Origin: Campylobacteraceae bacterium
GTDB lineage: Bacteria; Campylobacterota; Campylobacteria; Campylobacterales; Campylobacteraceae
Direction of reading: 5' to 3'
Length of the DNA: 5,523 nt
Assembly (NCBI GenBank): GCA_031256525.1
Contig: JAIRQK010000131.1
Location: forward strand, 1 to 5,523
Part shown: in pieces, positions 1 to 5,516 of the stretch
Layout of the letters: each line of letters starts with the position of its first letter
How positions within the stretch are numbered: position 1 is the first letter of the stretch
Made by a program: the position numbers and the translations under genes
The notes under the pieces: generated by a model
The model's input: the letters and a program-made list of their open reading frames with translations, nothing else
What the model was told of the DNA's origin: nothing
Databases searched by the model: none

Positions 1-798
1 CCAGATGAGGTTGTTGCTGTTGGAGCTGCAATTCAAGGTGCTGTTATAAAAGGCGATGTCAAAGATGTGCTTTTGCTTGATGTAACGCCTTTAAGTCTTG
101 GAATCGAAACTCTTGGTGGGGTTATGACAAGACTTATAGATAAAGGAACGACAATCCCTGCTAAAAAAGCACAAACTTTTTCAACAGCTGAGGATAACCA
201 ACCAGCAGTTACGATTCATGTTCTTCAAGGAGAGAGAGAGTTTGCAAAAGATAACAAATCTTTAGGTCAATTCAACCTCGAAGGAATTCCGGCTGCTCCA
301 AGAGGAATTCCACAAATTGAAGTAACATTTGACATTGATGCAAATGGAATTTTAACTGTTTCAGCAAAAGATAAAGCAAGTGGAAAAGCACAAGAGATAA
401 AAATTACAGGCAGTTCAGGACTTGATGAAAAAGAGATAGAGAAAATGGTAAAAGATGCTGAGTTGCACAAAGAAGAGGATAAAAAAAGAAAAGAGTTAGT
501 TGATGCGAAAAATAGTGCAGAAGCTCTTGTTCATCAAACAGAAAAATCAATGAATGAGCTTAAAGAGAATGTTCCTAACGAAGATAGAGCGAATATCGAA
601 AAAGCGTTAAACGAGCTAAAAGAGGTGCTTAAAAATGAAAATGTAACAAAAGATGAGATTGACACTAAAGTTAAAAATTTAACTGAAGTAAGTCATAAAT
701 TGGCTGAAGCAATGTACAAAAAAGATGAAACTAAAAAAGAGAATAGTGCAAAAAATACAAAAAAAGATGATGATGTAATCGACGCTGAAGTTGAGTAA
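1..798 (+). CDS. dnaK: DnaK (Hsp70) chaperone, C-terminal 265 residues; 5' end outside the window
   Basis: DnaK is the cytoplasmic ATP-dependent chaperone that binds unfolded hydrophobic segments, working with DnaJ and GrpE. The frame is open from base 1, so the gene begins before the window; comparison with E. coli DnaK from memory puts the first residue near position 365. Seen in order: end of the nucleotide-binding domain ([15 protein letters not shown]), the interdomain linker DVLLLD at fragment residues 22-27, the substrate-binding beta domain from [16 protein letters not shown] through [16 protein letters not shown] to about residue 140, then a Lys/Glu-rich helical lid, and the acidic tail [10 protein letters not shown]. 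All regions appear intact, with no frameshift. The tail style and the lysine-rich lid fit Campylobacterota. It is less AT-rich than the minus-strand genes that follow, marking a core/accessory boundary. The gene ends in TAA and is followed directly by an intrinsic terminator. Confidence 0.98.
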   Translation, partial: PDEVVAVGAAIQGAVIKGDVKDVLLLDVTPLSLGIETLGGVMTRLIDKGTTIPAKKAQTFSTAEDNQPAVTIHVLQGEREFAKDNKSLGQFNLEGIPAAPRGIPQIEVTFDIDANGILTVSAKDKASGKAQEIKITGSSGLDEKEIEKMVKDAELHKEEDKKRKELVDAKNSAEALVHQTEKSMNELKENVPNEDRANIEKALNELKEVLKNENVTKDEIDTKVKNLTEVSHKLAEAMYKKDETKKENSAKNTKKDDDVIDAEVE

Positions 799-805
799 GT
801 TTTTT

Positions 806-840
806 AATTCACCCTTTTTATAAGGGTGAATTTTTCATTT
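806..840 (+). terminator. Intrinsic terminator of dnaK
   Basis: A perfect 11-bp inverted repeat (AATTCACCCTT at 806-816, AAGGGTGAATT at 822-832) closes on a 5-base loop and runs into a T-rich tract at 831-840. It begins 8 bases after the dnaK stop. Read from the minus strand the hairpin is followed by A residues rather than U, so it should act only on dnaK transcripts and not on the convergent cluster. Confidence 0.9.
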
Positions 841-869
841 TTAAAACAGCAAACATTATCTTTATTGAC

Positions 870-1262
870 CTACTCAGCACTGCATGGAAGCATTTCACTT
901 CGCTTTGGATTATCACATGAGTCTTTAAGTCTAACACAATACTCCTCATATCGCTCTAATATCTGTTGTTTATCTGGTTTATTGTAAGACTTTAATCTTT
1001 TGTTAAGTGCAACACAATAGCGACTATATTGGTCTATATATTCGCTTATAAATTGAACCATTGCATCATTATCATATTTGAGCCAATCTTCGTTATACTG
1101 TTTTAACTCAAAAAAAGCCCAAGCATTACCATTTTGGGCTGCTTGTATTGTTGATTTAAGACTCCAAGGTGGTATATAAGAATAACCACTCATTGGTCGA
1201 AACAATACAAACAAAAAATAACTTACAATAAAAAACAAAATTATTTTTATTATCTTTTTCAC
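870..1262 (-). CDS. Small membrane-anchored protein with cysteine-containing outer domain, unknown function
   Basis: 130 aa, not recognised. A basic start (MKKIIK) is followed by one hydrophobic helix at about residues 5-21, then a polar domain to the end, so the likely form is N-terminus inside and the rest in the periplasm. Four cysteines at about 83, 109, 116 and 127 could form two disulfides there. Residues 41-57 (AAQNGNAWAFFELKQY) look like a degenerate fragment of a Sel1/TPR-type helical hairpin, a weak resemblance. I chose the GTG at 1262 rather than the TTG at 1292: GTG overlaps the upstream stop as GTGA, the usual sign of translational coupling, whereas the TTG lies 34 bases inside the upstream gene with no clear ribosome binding site. 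It is the last gene of the minus-strand train and ends 30 bases from the dnaK terminator. A secreted or lipid-anchored immunity-type protein is possible but unproven. Confidence 0.75.
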   Translation of the reverse strand: MKKIIKIILFFIVSYFLFVLFRPMSGYSYIPPWSLKSTIQAAQNGNAWAFFELKQYNEDWLKYDNDAMVQFISEYIDQYSRYCVALNKRLKSYNKPDKQQILERYEEYCVRLKDSCDNPKRSEMLPCSAE

Positions 1263-1765
1263 TCTTGATTCTTTGATGGGTGTTTTTTCCAAAAATCTAT
1301 TGCCATATTGGCATCAAATTCTAAATCTTTCAACTCCGACAAATACTCTTCTGTAAAATTATTATTAATATCTAATTTATTTAAAACTGCCTCCAAGAAA
1401 AACAGAATTATTTTAATCTCCTCTGTGTCAAATTGCAAATATCTTTTTGAAGTTTTTGATAAAATTGTAGACTCACAAAGAGAAAGCAAAAACATATCAA
1501 TAAATATATATTTATAAGATTTGAAATAGCATAAAATAAATTGAGGTACATAGTATTTAAATGCATAATCATTAAATACAGTTAAGTCTGAAGATAATAG
1601 TCTTATTCTTTCTTTGTTTTTTATATTAATAATATCTAATCCGACAATGTCATTCTCAACCATCATATCTTTATTGTCCGGATTTGTTACAATGGATGGT
1701 TTTTCTAATTGTCGTTTGTTCAAAAAGTTTTTTATATATTTTATTGGATTATCTGATAAGCTCAT
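1259..1765 (-). CDS. DUF6714-like small protein, probable immunity-type family
   Basis: 168 aa, soluble, rich in Ile, Lys and Asn. The central stretch LTVFNDYAFKYYVPQFILCY (about 61-80) followed by a helical segment with FDTEEIKIILFFLEAVL (112-128) resembles the DUF6714 family, whose core I recall as a conserved Y-Y-L-P-A segment followed by helices. Members of that family are uncharacterised and often sit among immunity genes of toxin loci. Start: ATG at 1765 is preferred over the longer TTG at 1801, because AAGAAG lies 5 bases ahead of the ATG and the ATG clears the upstream stop (13-base gap), while the TTG lies inside the upstream gene. The last bases overlap the next gene by four (GTGA), indicating coupled translation. 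The family call is from memory of the motif and is moderate; the gene itself is well supported by length and spacing. Confidence 0.75.
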   Translation of the reverse strand: MSLSDNPIKYIKNFLNKRQLEKPSIVTNPDNKDMMVENDIVGLDIINIKNKERIRLLSSDLTVFNDYAFKYYVPQFILCYFKSYKYIFIDMFLLSLCESTILSKTSKRYLQFDTEEIKIILFFLEAVLNKLDINNNFTEEYLSELKDLEFDANMAIDFWKKHPSKNQE

Positions 1766-1770
1766 ACATT

Positions 1771-1776
1771 CTTCTT
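1771..1776 (-). promoter_or_regulatory. Ribosome binding site that decides the start at 1765
   Basis: The minus strand reads AAGAAG here, 5 bases before the ATG at 1765 and just after the upstream TAA at 1779-1781. It supports the ATG over the in-frame TTG at 1801, which has no comparable site. Confidence 0.5.
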
Positions 1777-1778
1777 TT

Positions 1779-2072
1779 TTAAAAAGCAATTGAATTTTCA
1801 ATACTCAAAGCCTTTAGTATTTCAGCAACTCGTTTTAAGTCATAAGGGATGGCCTCATCATTTGATTTAGATAAACGATAAATCTCATTCAAATCATCGG
1901 GCAGCTGTCCCAGTGAAATTTCACTTGGTTTATCATAGGGATTATACAGTTGTTCGCTTGAAATATCCCAATAATAGTCGTTCTTTAGCTCTATTTCATC
2001 GCCCTTGCCATCCTTCAATTTTGAAAGCAGAAGCATAACTGTTTTCTTAAGTTCATCAATATTTACTTTCAT
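1779..2072 (-). CDS. Small acidic protein with DYYWDIS motif, unknown function; candidate immunity protein
   Basis: 97 aa. An N-terminal helix (VNIDELKKTVMLLLSKLK, about 3-20) precedes a strongly patterned core: EIELKNDYYWDIS (26-38), YNPYDKP (43-49), SLGQLPDD (53-60), and a C-terminal helix with YDLKRVAEILKALS (77-90). I recall this arrangement (D-Y-Y-W followed by L-G-Q-L-x-D-D) from small unnamed proteins found beside immunity genes, but cannot give a family name. Start: the ATG at 2072 gives a clean 16-base gap after the upstream stop at 2089. A longer reading from a TTG at 2132 would overlap the upstream gene by 44 bases and add a 20-residue unpatterned N-terminus with MMRRR. A GGAG at 2084-2087 sits 11 bases ahead, somewhat far. 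No membrane segment or signal peptide. It lies between two other small soluble genes in what looks like one operon. Confidence 0.75.
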   Translation of the reverse strand: MKVNIDELKKTVMLLLSKLKDGKGDEIELKNDYYWDISSEQLYNPYDKPSEISLGQLPDDLNEIYRLSKSNDEAIPYDLKRVAEILKALSIENSIAF

Positions 2073-2088
2073 TTCTATATTAACTCCA

Positions 2089-2484
2089 TTATTGATGCAG
2101 AAAAAAGGAGTCTGTCTCCTCCTCATCATCAATCATTCTAATATCAATATTATACAAATTATTTATCGTTTGCTCAATAGTGTCAATATCCCAATTTTTT
2201 CTTAGAAATATCTCTTTTATCTCATCATCACTTATTAGTATTTTATCATGATAAAATTTTTTGTTATCAAAAATATGGTCTAAAATTGTTATAACCCTCT
2301 TTATTTTTTCATTGTCCAAACATATTTTCCAGACAAATTTTTGCAAATTAACTTCGTTTGGAATATCACGCCAAACTGCTGTACCATAAATCGAATTATT
2401 TTTATAATAAATATCCGTTATCTCATCAACTTCATAAAAACGAAGAATGGAGTTAATTAATTGTAGTTGTATATTATTTTGCAT
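2089..2484 (-). CDS. Small soluble protein ending in DSFFLHQ, unknown function; candidate immunity protein
   Basis: 131 aa. Helix-rich ends flank an N-terminal strand pair with IYGTAVWRDIP (32-42). The most conserved-looking part is the C-terminal third: FYHDKILISDDEIKEIF (77-93), NWDIDTIEQTINNLYNIDIR (97-116) and the very acidic MIDDEEETDSFFLHQ tail (117-131). Such a patterned tail, with aromatic residues at the extreme C-terminus, suggests that it packs into the fold or forms a binding edge. I have a sense of similar small proteins with an ETDSFF ending in toxin-immunity neighbourhoods but no named family. ATG at 2484 follows the upstream TAA by only 3 bases, so translation is probably coupled; the nearest purine-rich stretch (GCGGAT) is poorly placed. 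No membrane helix or signal peptide. Function unknown. Confidence 0.8.
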   Translation of the reverse strand: MQNNIQLQLINSILRFYEVDEITDIYYKNNSIYGTAVWRDIPNEVNLQKFVWKICLDNEKIKRVITILDHIFDNKKFYHDKILISDDEIKEIFLRKNWDIDTIEQTINNLYNIDIRMIDDEEETDSFFLHQ

Positions 2485-2487
2485 AGT

Positions 2488-2997
2488 TTAGTCTATCCGC
2501 CTTTTGATTGGTGTTTTTTTTGAATACTCAAACAATAATTTACTATACTCATCGCCAAAAAATATCGCCGTTATCTCTTTTATAGGGATATCATACTTAA
2601 TCTTTGTTATTTTTCCAAAAGTGTTTAATTTGTTTATGTATAGACATTTTTCATCAAAAGAGGCAATTTTTCCTATCATAAATTGATTTACATTCTCAGT
2701 TGCACCTTCTATACATATCTCATTATAGTTTTCTCTCAACGAGCAAAACATCACATCATAAGAGTTAAGATTTAGCCAACTAACATCTTTTTTTTGACCT
2801 TTATCATAAAACTCAACAACTTTTTGCTGAAATTCGAGCAATTCAGTATGTTTGATAGATTTTATATATTTTTTAACAAATATCATATAACCGTCAAAAT
2901 GCCAATCACTTATCACCCTAACAAACAAAAATTTATCTGAATTTTTGATAATTTGACAAAAATAGCTATCTTCAAAATAGGACAACTTTACATACAT
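2488..2997 (-). CDS. 169-aa hypothetical protein with two beta-rich halves, possible tandem small barrels
   Basis: Not a named family. The sequence alternates hydrophobic and polar residues in two similar-sized halves. The first has a likely strand run FLFVRVISDWHFDGYMIFVKKYI (about 23-45), with DGY at a turn. The second has FMIGKIASFDEKCLYINKLN (about 106-125), then IPIKEITAIFFGDEYSKLLFEY (about 137-158). Each half looks like strand, turn, strand, then a short K-x-I-x-x-I element, reminiscent of an SH3-like or LSM-like barrel; this is inference from the residue pattern alone. I recall small proteins with a D-G-Y turn and a later G-D-E-Y motif in accessory clusters. Start: ATG at 2997, 42 bases after the upstream stop; AAG just ahead is a weak ribosome binding site. 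The gap is open in the same frame from the upstream TGA but offers no standard start codon, so the ATG stands. No membrane helix. Confidence 0.8.
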   Translation of the reverse strand: MYVKLSYFEDSYFCQIIKNSDKFLFVRVISDWHFDGYMIFVKKYIKSIKHTELLEFQQKVVEFYDKGQKKDVSWLNLNSYDVMFCSLRENYNEICIEGATENVNQFMIGKIASFDEKCLYINKLNTFGKITKIKYDIPIKEITAIFFGDEYSKLLFEYSKKTPIKRRID

Positions 2998-3039
2998 TTT
3001 CTTATCTATAAAGTCCTGAATGTGTTGCTCAATTTTTTT

Positions 3040-3312
3040 TCATTTTTCACTTCGCAAAGGTGGTGAACCTTCTTTTTTGACTTTTTCTACACCTTTTAAC
3101 CAATACTCCCAAAATGCACTATCTGCTGGTACATTTGGACACCAAAAATACTCTCCACCACTTAAAATATCTGTTAAGTCGTTTGAGCCAGAGTTTTCCA
3201 AATATTCCATTAGTACATAAAGCATAGCTTCGTAGCCTTCTTTTTCTGTGATTAGTTCATTGCTGAAAATAGCACCGTTTTCATCTATTTTTCCATTACT
3301 TGCTAATTTCAT
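3040..3312 (-). CDS. 90-aa protein resembling contact-dependent-inhibition-type immunity proteins
   Basis: Short and soluble. The core runs TEKEGYEAMLYVLMEYLE (22-39), SGSNDLTDILSGGEYFW (41-57), then PADSAFWEYWLKGVEKV (62-78). This layout, a helix with G-Y-E-A-M, an S-N/D-D-L turn, and an A-D-x-A-x-W-x-x-W-L helix, resembles small immunity proteins of about 80-100 residues that I recall from contact-dependent inhibition and type VI loci; I cannot assign a family number. The length fits such a family. ATG at 3312 has an excellent ribosome binding site (GGAG, 5 bases ahead) placed inside the last codons of the upstream gene, and only 2 bases separate the upstream TAA from this ATG, so the pair is almost certainly co-translated. 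The first 20 residues and the tail GSPPLRSEK show no pattern. No membrane helix or signal peptide. Confidence 0.82.
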   Translation of the reverse strand: MKLASNGKIDENGAIFSNELITEKEGYEAMLYVLMEYLENSGSNDLTDILSGGEYFWCPNVPADSAFWEYWLKGVEKVKKEGSPPLRSEK

Positions 3313-3314
3313 AA

Positions 3315-3656
3315 TTACTCCAACCTAAAATCATCAAGATTGGTTGTATTGTCAAATAGAGTATCTTCATTGGTAACTATTTCTAAAAAATGCATTTTAC
3401 TATTTGTTATAAATAATACATAGGTCAATTCATACTCAAATTGTGGGAACAACAGAGTTTTAGAAGATGATATGATGTTGCTCTCTTCTTTATCATTAAG
3501 GTTTGTATATAAAAAATTTACATACATTCCAACACCTGTAAATGTTCTATTTAATACAATCAAGTTAGCAAGTTGCTCTTCCAAAAATGGATATTTTTGT
3601 TTATTCTCTTCTACAATAACTTTTAATAAAGCAGTTTCAAGTTTGTTTAGTTTCAT
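3315..3656 (-). CDS. 113-aa protein with FTGVGMYVNF motif, unknown function; candidate immunity protein
   Basis: Begins with an amphipathic helix (LNKLETALLKVIVEE, about 3-17), then YPFLEEQLANL (22-32) leading into the striking segment NRTFTGVGMYVNFLY (36-50). A mid stretch is polar; the C-terminal half has strands FEYELTYVLFITNSKMHFLE (73-92) and a short F-R-L-E end. The pattern (helix, Y-P-x-L, x-R-x-F/Y-T-G-V-G-x-x-x-N-F, later F-L-E-I-x-T) is one I recall from unnamed small proteins near immunity genes; no family name can be given. Start: ATG at 3656 has AAAGGA spaced by 7 bases, one of the best ribosome binding sites here, and it follows a 47-base gap, so expression may be partly independent of the 198-aa gene. 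Its last codons carry the ribosome binding site of the next gene. Soluble, no signal peptide. Confidence 0.82.
   Translation of the reverse strand: MKLNKLETALLKVIVEENKQKYPFLEEQLANLIVLNRTFTGVGMYVNFLYTNLNDKEESNIISSSKTLLFPQFEYELTYVLFITNSKMHFLEIVTNEDTLFDNTTNLDDFRLE
3318..3321 (-). promoter_or_regulatory. Ribosome binding site within the end of the upstream gene
   Basis: The minus strand reads GGAG, 5 bases before the ATG at 3312. It is contained in the final codons (Leu-Glu-stop) of the 113-aa gene, which ties translation of the two genes together and fixes the start of the 90-aa protein. Confidence 0.65.
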
Positions 3657-3663
3657 TTATAAA

Positions 3664-3669
3664 TCCTTT
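3664..3669 (-). promoter_or_regulatory. Strong ribosome binding site of the 113-aa gene
   Basis: The minus strand reads AAAGGA, 7 bases before the ATG at 3656. Together with the gap to the upstream stop it supports efficient, independent translation initiation here. Confidence 0.65.
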
Positions 3670-3703
3670 CTACTAAAATTAGTTTTTGTATAGTCTAATA
3701 CTT

Positions 3704-4300
3704 TTATCTAAAATACAAACCATGATTATTTGCGATTTTTTCATACATTGCCATATCATCACTATTTTTAAAAGCTATGGGGAGTGATAGGTCAAAATTG
3801 CCAAATAGCAGTAATGGCTTCTTGTCAAAATATAAATCCACACGCATTATCTCTCTTAGCATAGACTTCAAAAACATCTTTAGCAGATTGATATCTTCTA
3901 TGATAAAATTTATATCAGCACAATTACAAAGATTCAACTCTTGATTTATAAATATAAGTTTGTCAATGGCATCTAACCTGTTAATGACACTAAACATACG
4001 ACTTGCACAACTCGCTTCATATCTTCTAAAATCCAACTTTATAAAGCACATATTATCATTAATAGAAAAAACCTCTTCGATAAAGTTTAGATATTTATAC
4101 TCTTGAGATAGTCTAAAATACTCATCTCTTAATAGCGACATTCTCGTCTCTTTTGTGTCCAATGTAGTATCAAAAACATCTAAAATAGCACCTGGAAATT
4201 TACCACAAATCTCCTCAAAGAAATTTTCCATATCTGTATAATTAGACACAAAATTTTTTGCATAATCAATCTTAGTAGTTTTTAATTTTGGTATGTCCAT
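3704..4300 (-). CDS. 198-aa hypothetical protein with C-terminal FGNFDLSLP motif
   Basis: Not a named family. The N-terminal half is mostly helical and charged (NYTDMENFFEEICGKFPG, about 20-37). The middle holds IKLDFRRYEASCASRMFSVI (87-106), then RLDAIDKLIFINQELNL (108-124). The C-terminal part is the most patterned: IEDINLLKMFLKSMLREI (134-151), VDLYFD (154-159), and LLLFGNFDLSLPIAF (163-177), ending GLYFR. The sequence L-L-F-G-N-F-D-L-S-L-P-I at the C-terminus, followed by a short helix and a final R, recalls unnamed immunity-associated proteins with a G-x-F-D-L-S-x-P element. Cysteines at 32, 85, 98, 125 and 127 are unremarkable for a cytoplasmic protein. ATG at 4300 has AAAAAAAGG spaced by 7 bases; a second GGAG lies farther upstream. 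A 51-base gap separates it from the membrane gene upstream. No membrane helix or signal peptide. Confidence 0.82.
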   Translation of the reverse strand: MDIPKLKTTKIDYAKNFVSNYTDMENFFEEICGKFPGAILDVFDTTLDTKETRMSLLRDEYFRLSQEYKYLNFIEEVFSINDNMCFIKLDFRRYEASCASRMFSVINRLDAIDKLIFINQELNLCNCADINFIIEDINLLKMFLKSMLREIMRVDLYFDKKPLLLFGNFDLSLPIAFKNSDDMAMYEKIANNHGLYFR

Positions 4301-4307
4301 AAATTAA

Positions 4308-4316
4308 CCTTTTTTT
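4308..4316 (-). promoter_or_regulatory. Ribosome binding site of the 198-aa gene
   Basis: The minus strand reads AAAAAAAGG, ending 7 bases before the ATG at 4300. A second purine block (AAAGGAG) a few bases farther upstream is too distant to serve this start. Confidence 0.55.
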
Positions 4317-4351
4317 ACTCCTTTAATTTATTTATTATTTGAATATAAACA

Positions 4352-5086
4352 TCAAAATCTGACTTTTTTACCACAAGAAGTCCAAACATATGGTATGCCC
4401 ATATAGCCAATATCAAGTGCACCACTAATATCATATATTTTCCCATCTAGAGCATAATCAAAAAAATTACAATTTTTCCATCTTCCAGATAGTTCAGAGC
4501 ATGTTTCATACATTTCATAAATAACCATCTCTTTTTTAACAATATCACCACTTTCAAAATCAAGATAAGTGATATCTCCTACACATTTATCTGGTCTATC
4601 TTTAGTGAAACAGTGTGGTGCCTCTTCTTTTATACTATTAAAACTTACAGAACACTCTTTCTCTTCAAGCCCCATATTTTTTATGATATATTTTTCATGG
4701 TTGCATCTATCCTCTACATATAAAGCAATAGCCTTATCTATAATGGTTGCTTTGTTTGGACTTACAAAAGACATTGTTTTATAACAAAAACCAGTTGCAT
4801 TTAAACTTGCAAGTAAGCCAATAACTAATAGAGCGATAATACTTAAAACCAATATCTTCCTATAGCAAAAATAGACAACAATTAAAGATACAACCAAATA
4901 TATAAAATATGGTACAACATATAAAACAAATGTACCAAATCCGTTGTATCCAGTTTTTGTGTTTCCAGAAATGTTCAATATACAACCAAAAATGAATACT
5001 ATAAAAAGTACTATAGATAACACTCTTTGTCTTTTAAATTCTTTAAGCTCTATGTTTTTTAGCTTGTCTGTTTGAGTGCTTTCCAA
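4352..5086 (-). CDS. Three-helix membrane protein with cysteine-rich periplasmic domain, unknown function
   Basis: 244 aa if started at the TTG. A charged N-terminus ending KRQR (18-21) precedes three hydrophobic helices at about 22-40, 50-74 and 78-97. The positive residues before helix 1 and the C-Y-R-K between helices 2 and 3 place the N-terminus inside and the C-terminal domain (about 98-244) outside. That domain holds eight cysteines (101, 128, 145, 159, 168, 196, 206, 238), an even number that fits four periplasmic disulfides. It contains WKNCNFFDYALDGKIYDISG (203-222) and ends GIPYVWTSCGKKVRF. No known domain recognised. Start is uncertain: in frame, the first usual start after the upstream stop codon is TTG at 5086, with no well-spaced ribosome binding site; a GTG at residue 22 would begin inside helix 1. 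An ATG at 5091 is in another frame and stops after ten codons. It lies 16 bases after the upstream membrane gene and is probably translated from the same message. Confidence 0.72.
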   Translation of the reverse strand: MESTQTDKLKNIELKEFKRQRVLSIVLFIVFIFGCILNISGNTKTGYNGFGTFVLYVVPYFIYLVVSLIVVYFCYRKILVLSIIALLVIGLLASLNATGFCYKTMSFVSPNKATIIDKAIALYVEDRCNHEKYIIKNMGLEEKECSVSFNSIKEEAPHCFTKDRPDKCVGDITYLDFESGDIVKKEMVIYEMYETCSELSGRWKNCNFFDYALDGKIYDISGALDIGYMGIPYVWTSCGKKVRF

Positions 5087-5102
5087 TCCATTTTTATATC
5101 TA

Positions 5103-5516
5103 TTATTTGAAATAGATATTTACTAAAAACATTGTAATTAAAGTTGAGAATAATATAGCAATAACCACACCACCAGTTACAAGTATACGTTCACCAAATG
5201 ATAGTATCAGATTATCTAATAATATAATCAATATAATTATCAAAACTATTGCAGTTACTATAGAGAAACACAAAGTATATTTTATAATTTCACCAAATGT
5301 CATAACTCTACCATTTGATTTTATAATCATATTTGAAACAGTAGTAGATGTAATAATTAGTGCGATAATTGGTGAAATAAATAATGTAACAATAGCAATA
5401 TTTGCAAGTATTTCGTTAGCAAAATTAACAATAACAAAAATTGGAATAGCAAAAATTGTAGCAAAAATCCCGAACAAAATAGCAACAAATAAACCTGTAT
5501 ATTTAAAATAGTTCAT
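5103..5516 (-). CDS. Four-helix inner-membrane protein, unknown function; start may lie beyond the window
   Basis: 137 aa from the ATG at 5516, almost entirely hydrophobic. Predicted helices at about 7-31, 36-58, 78-100 and 110-134, with a short basic loop (KSNGR, 66-70) between helices 2 and 3 suggesting that loop and both termini are cytoplasmic. No catalytic or transport motif is seen; Ile content is extreme (runs such as VLIIILIILL). The frame stays open to the window edge and includes a TTG directly before the ATG, so the true start and ribosome binding site cannot be judged. It is followed after 16 bases by the second membrane gene, and the pair may be a functional unit. Small polytopic proteins of this kind occur as immunity proteins against membrane-acting toxins, but nothing in the sequence proves that here. 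Confidence 0.68.
   Translation of the reverse strand: MNYFKYTGLFVAILFGIFATIFAIPIFVIVNFANEILANIAIVTLFISPIIALIITSTTVSNMIIKSNGRVMTFGEIIKYTLCFSIVTAIVLIIILIILLDNLILSFGERILVTGGVVIAILFSTLITMFLVNIYFK

Noticed and set aside
267..470. Minus-strand open frame of 67 codons inside dnaK
   Set aside because: It is antisense to an intact, highly conserved DnaK substrate-binding domain.
806..840. Bidirectional terminator serving both dnaK and the convergent cluster
   Set aside because: On the minus strand the hairpin is followed by AAAAAA rather than a U-run.
1262..1292. Longer start (TTG at 1292) for the membrane-anchored protein
   Set aside because: It has no ribosome binding site and lies inside the upstream gene; the GTG at 1262 forms a coupled GTGA junction and gives a typical basic-then-hydrophobic N-terminus.
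1308..1517. Plus-strand open frame of 69 codons opposite the DUF6714-like gene
   Set aside because: It is a shadow of the real minus-strand gene, low in complexity and without a ribosome binding site; the same holds for the other plus-strand frames at 2005, 2504, 3020, 3472 and 4569.
2072..2132. Longer start (TTG at 2132) for the 97-aa protein
   Set aside because: It adds an unpatterned segment overlapping the upstream gene by 44 bases; the ATG at 2072 gives a normal gap and begins the patterned region.
891..3055. Shared 10-base string TTCACTTCGC near the 3' ends of the genes at 870 and 3040
   Set aside because: Too short and not extended on either side; it reflects similar residues (R-S-E) coded alike, not a repeat element or att site.
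3687..3692. TATACA as a -10 promoter element ahead of the 113-aa gene
   Set aside because: No matching -35 at a proper distance, and such hexamers are common by chance in this AT-rich DNA.
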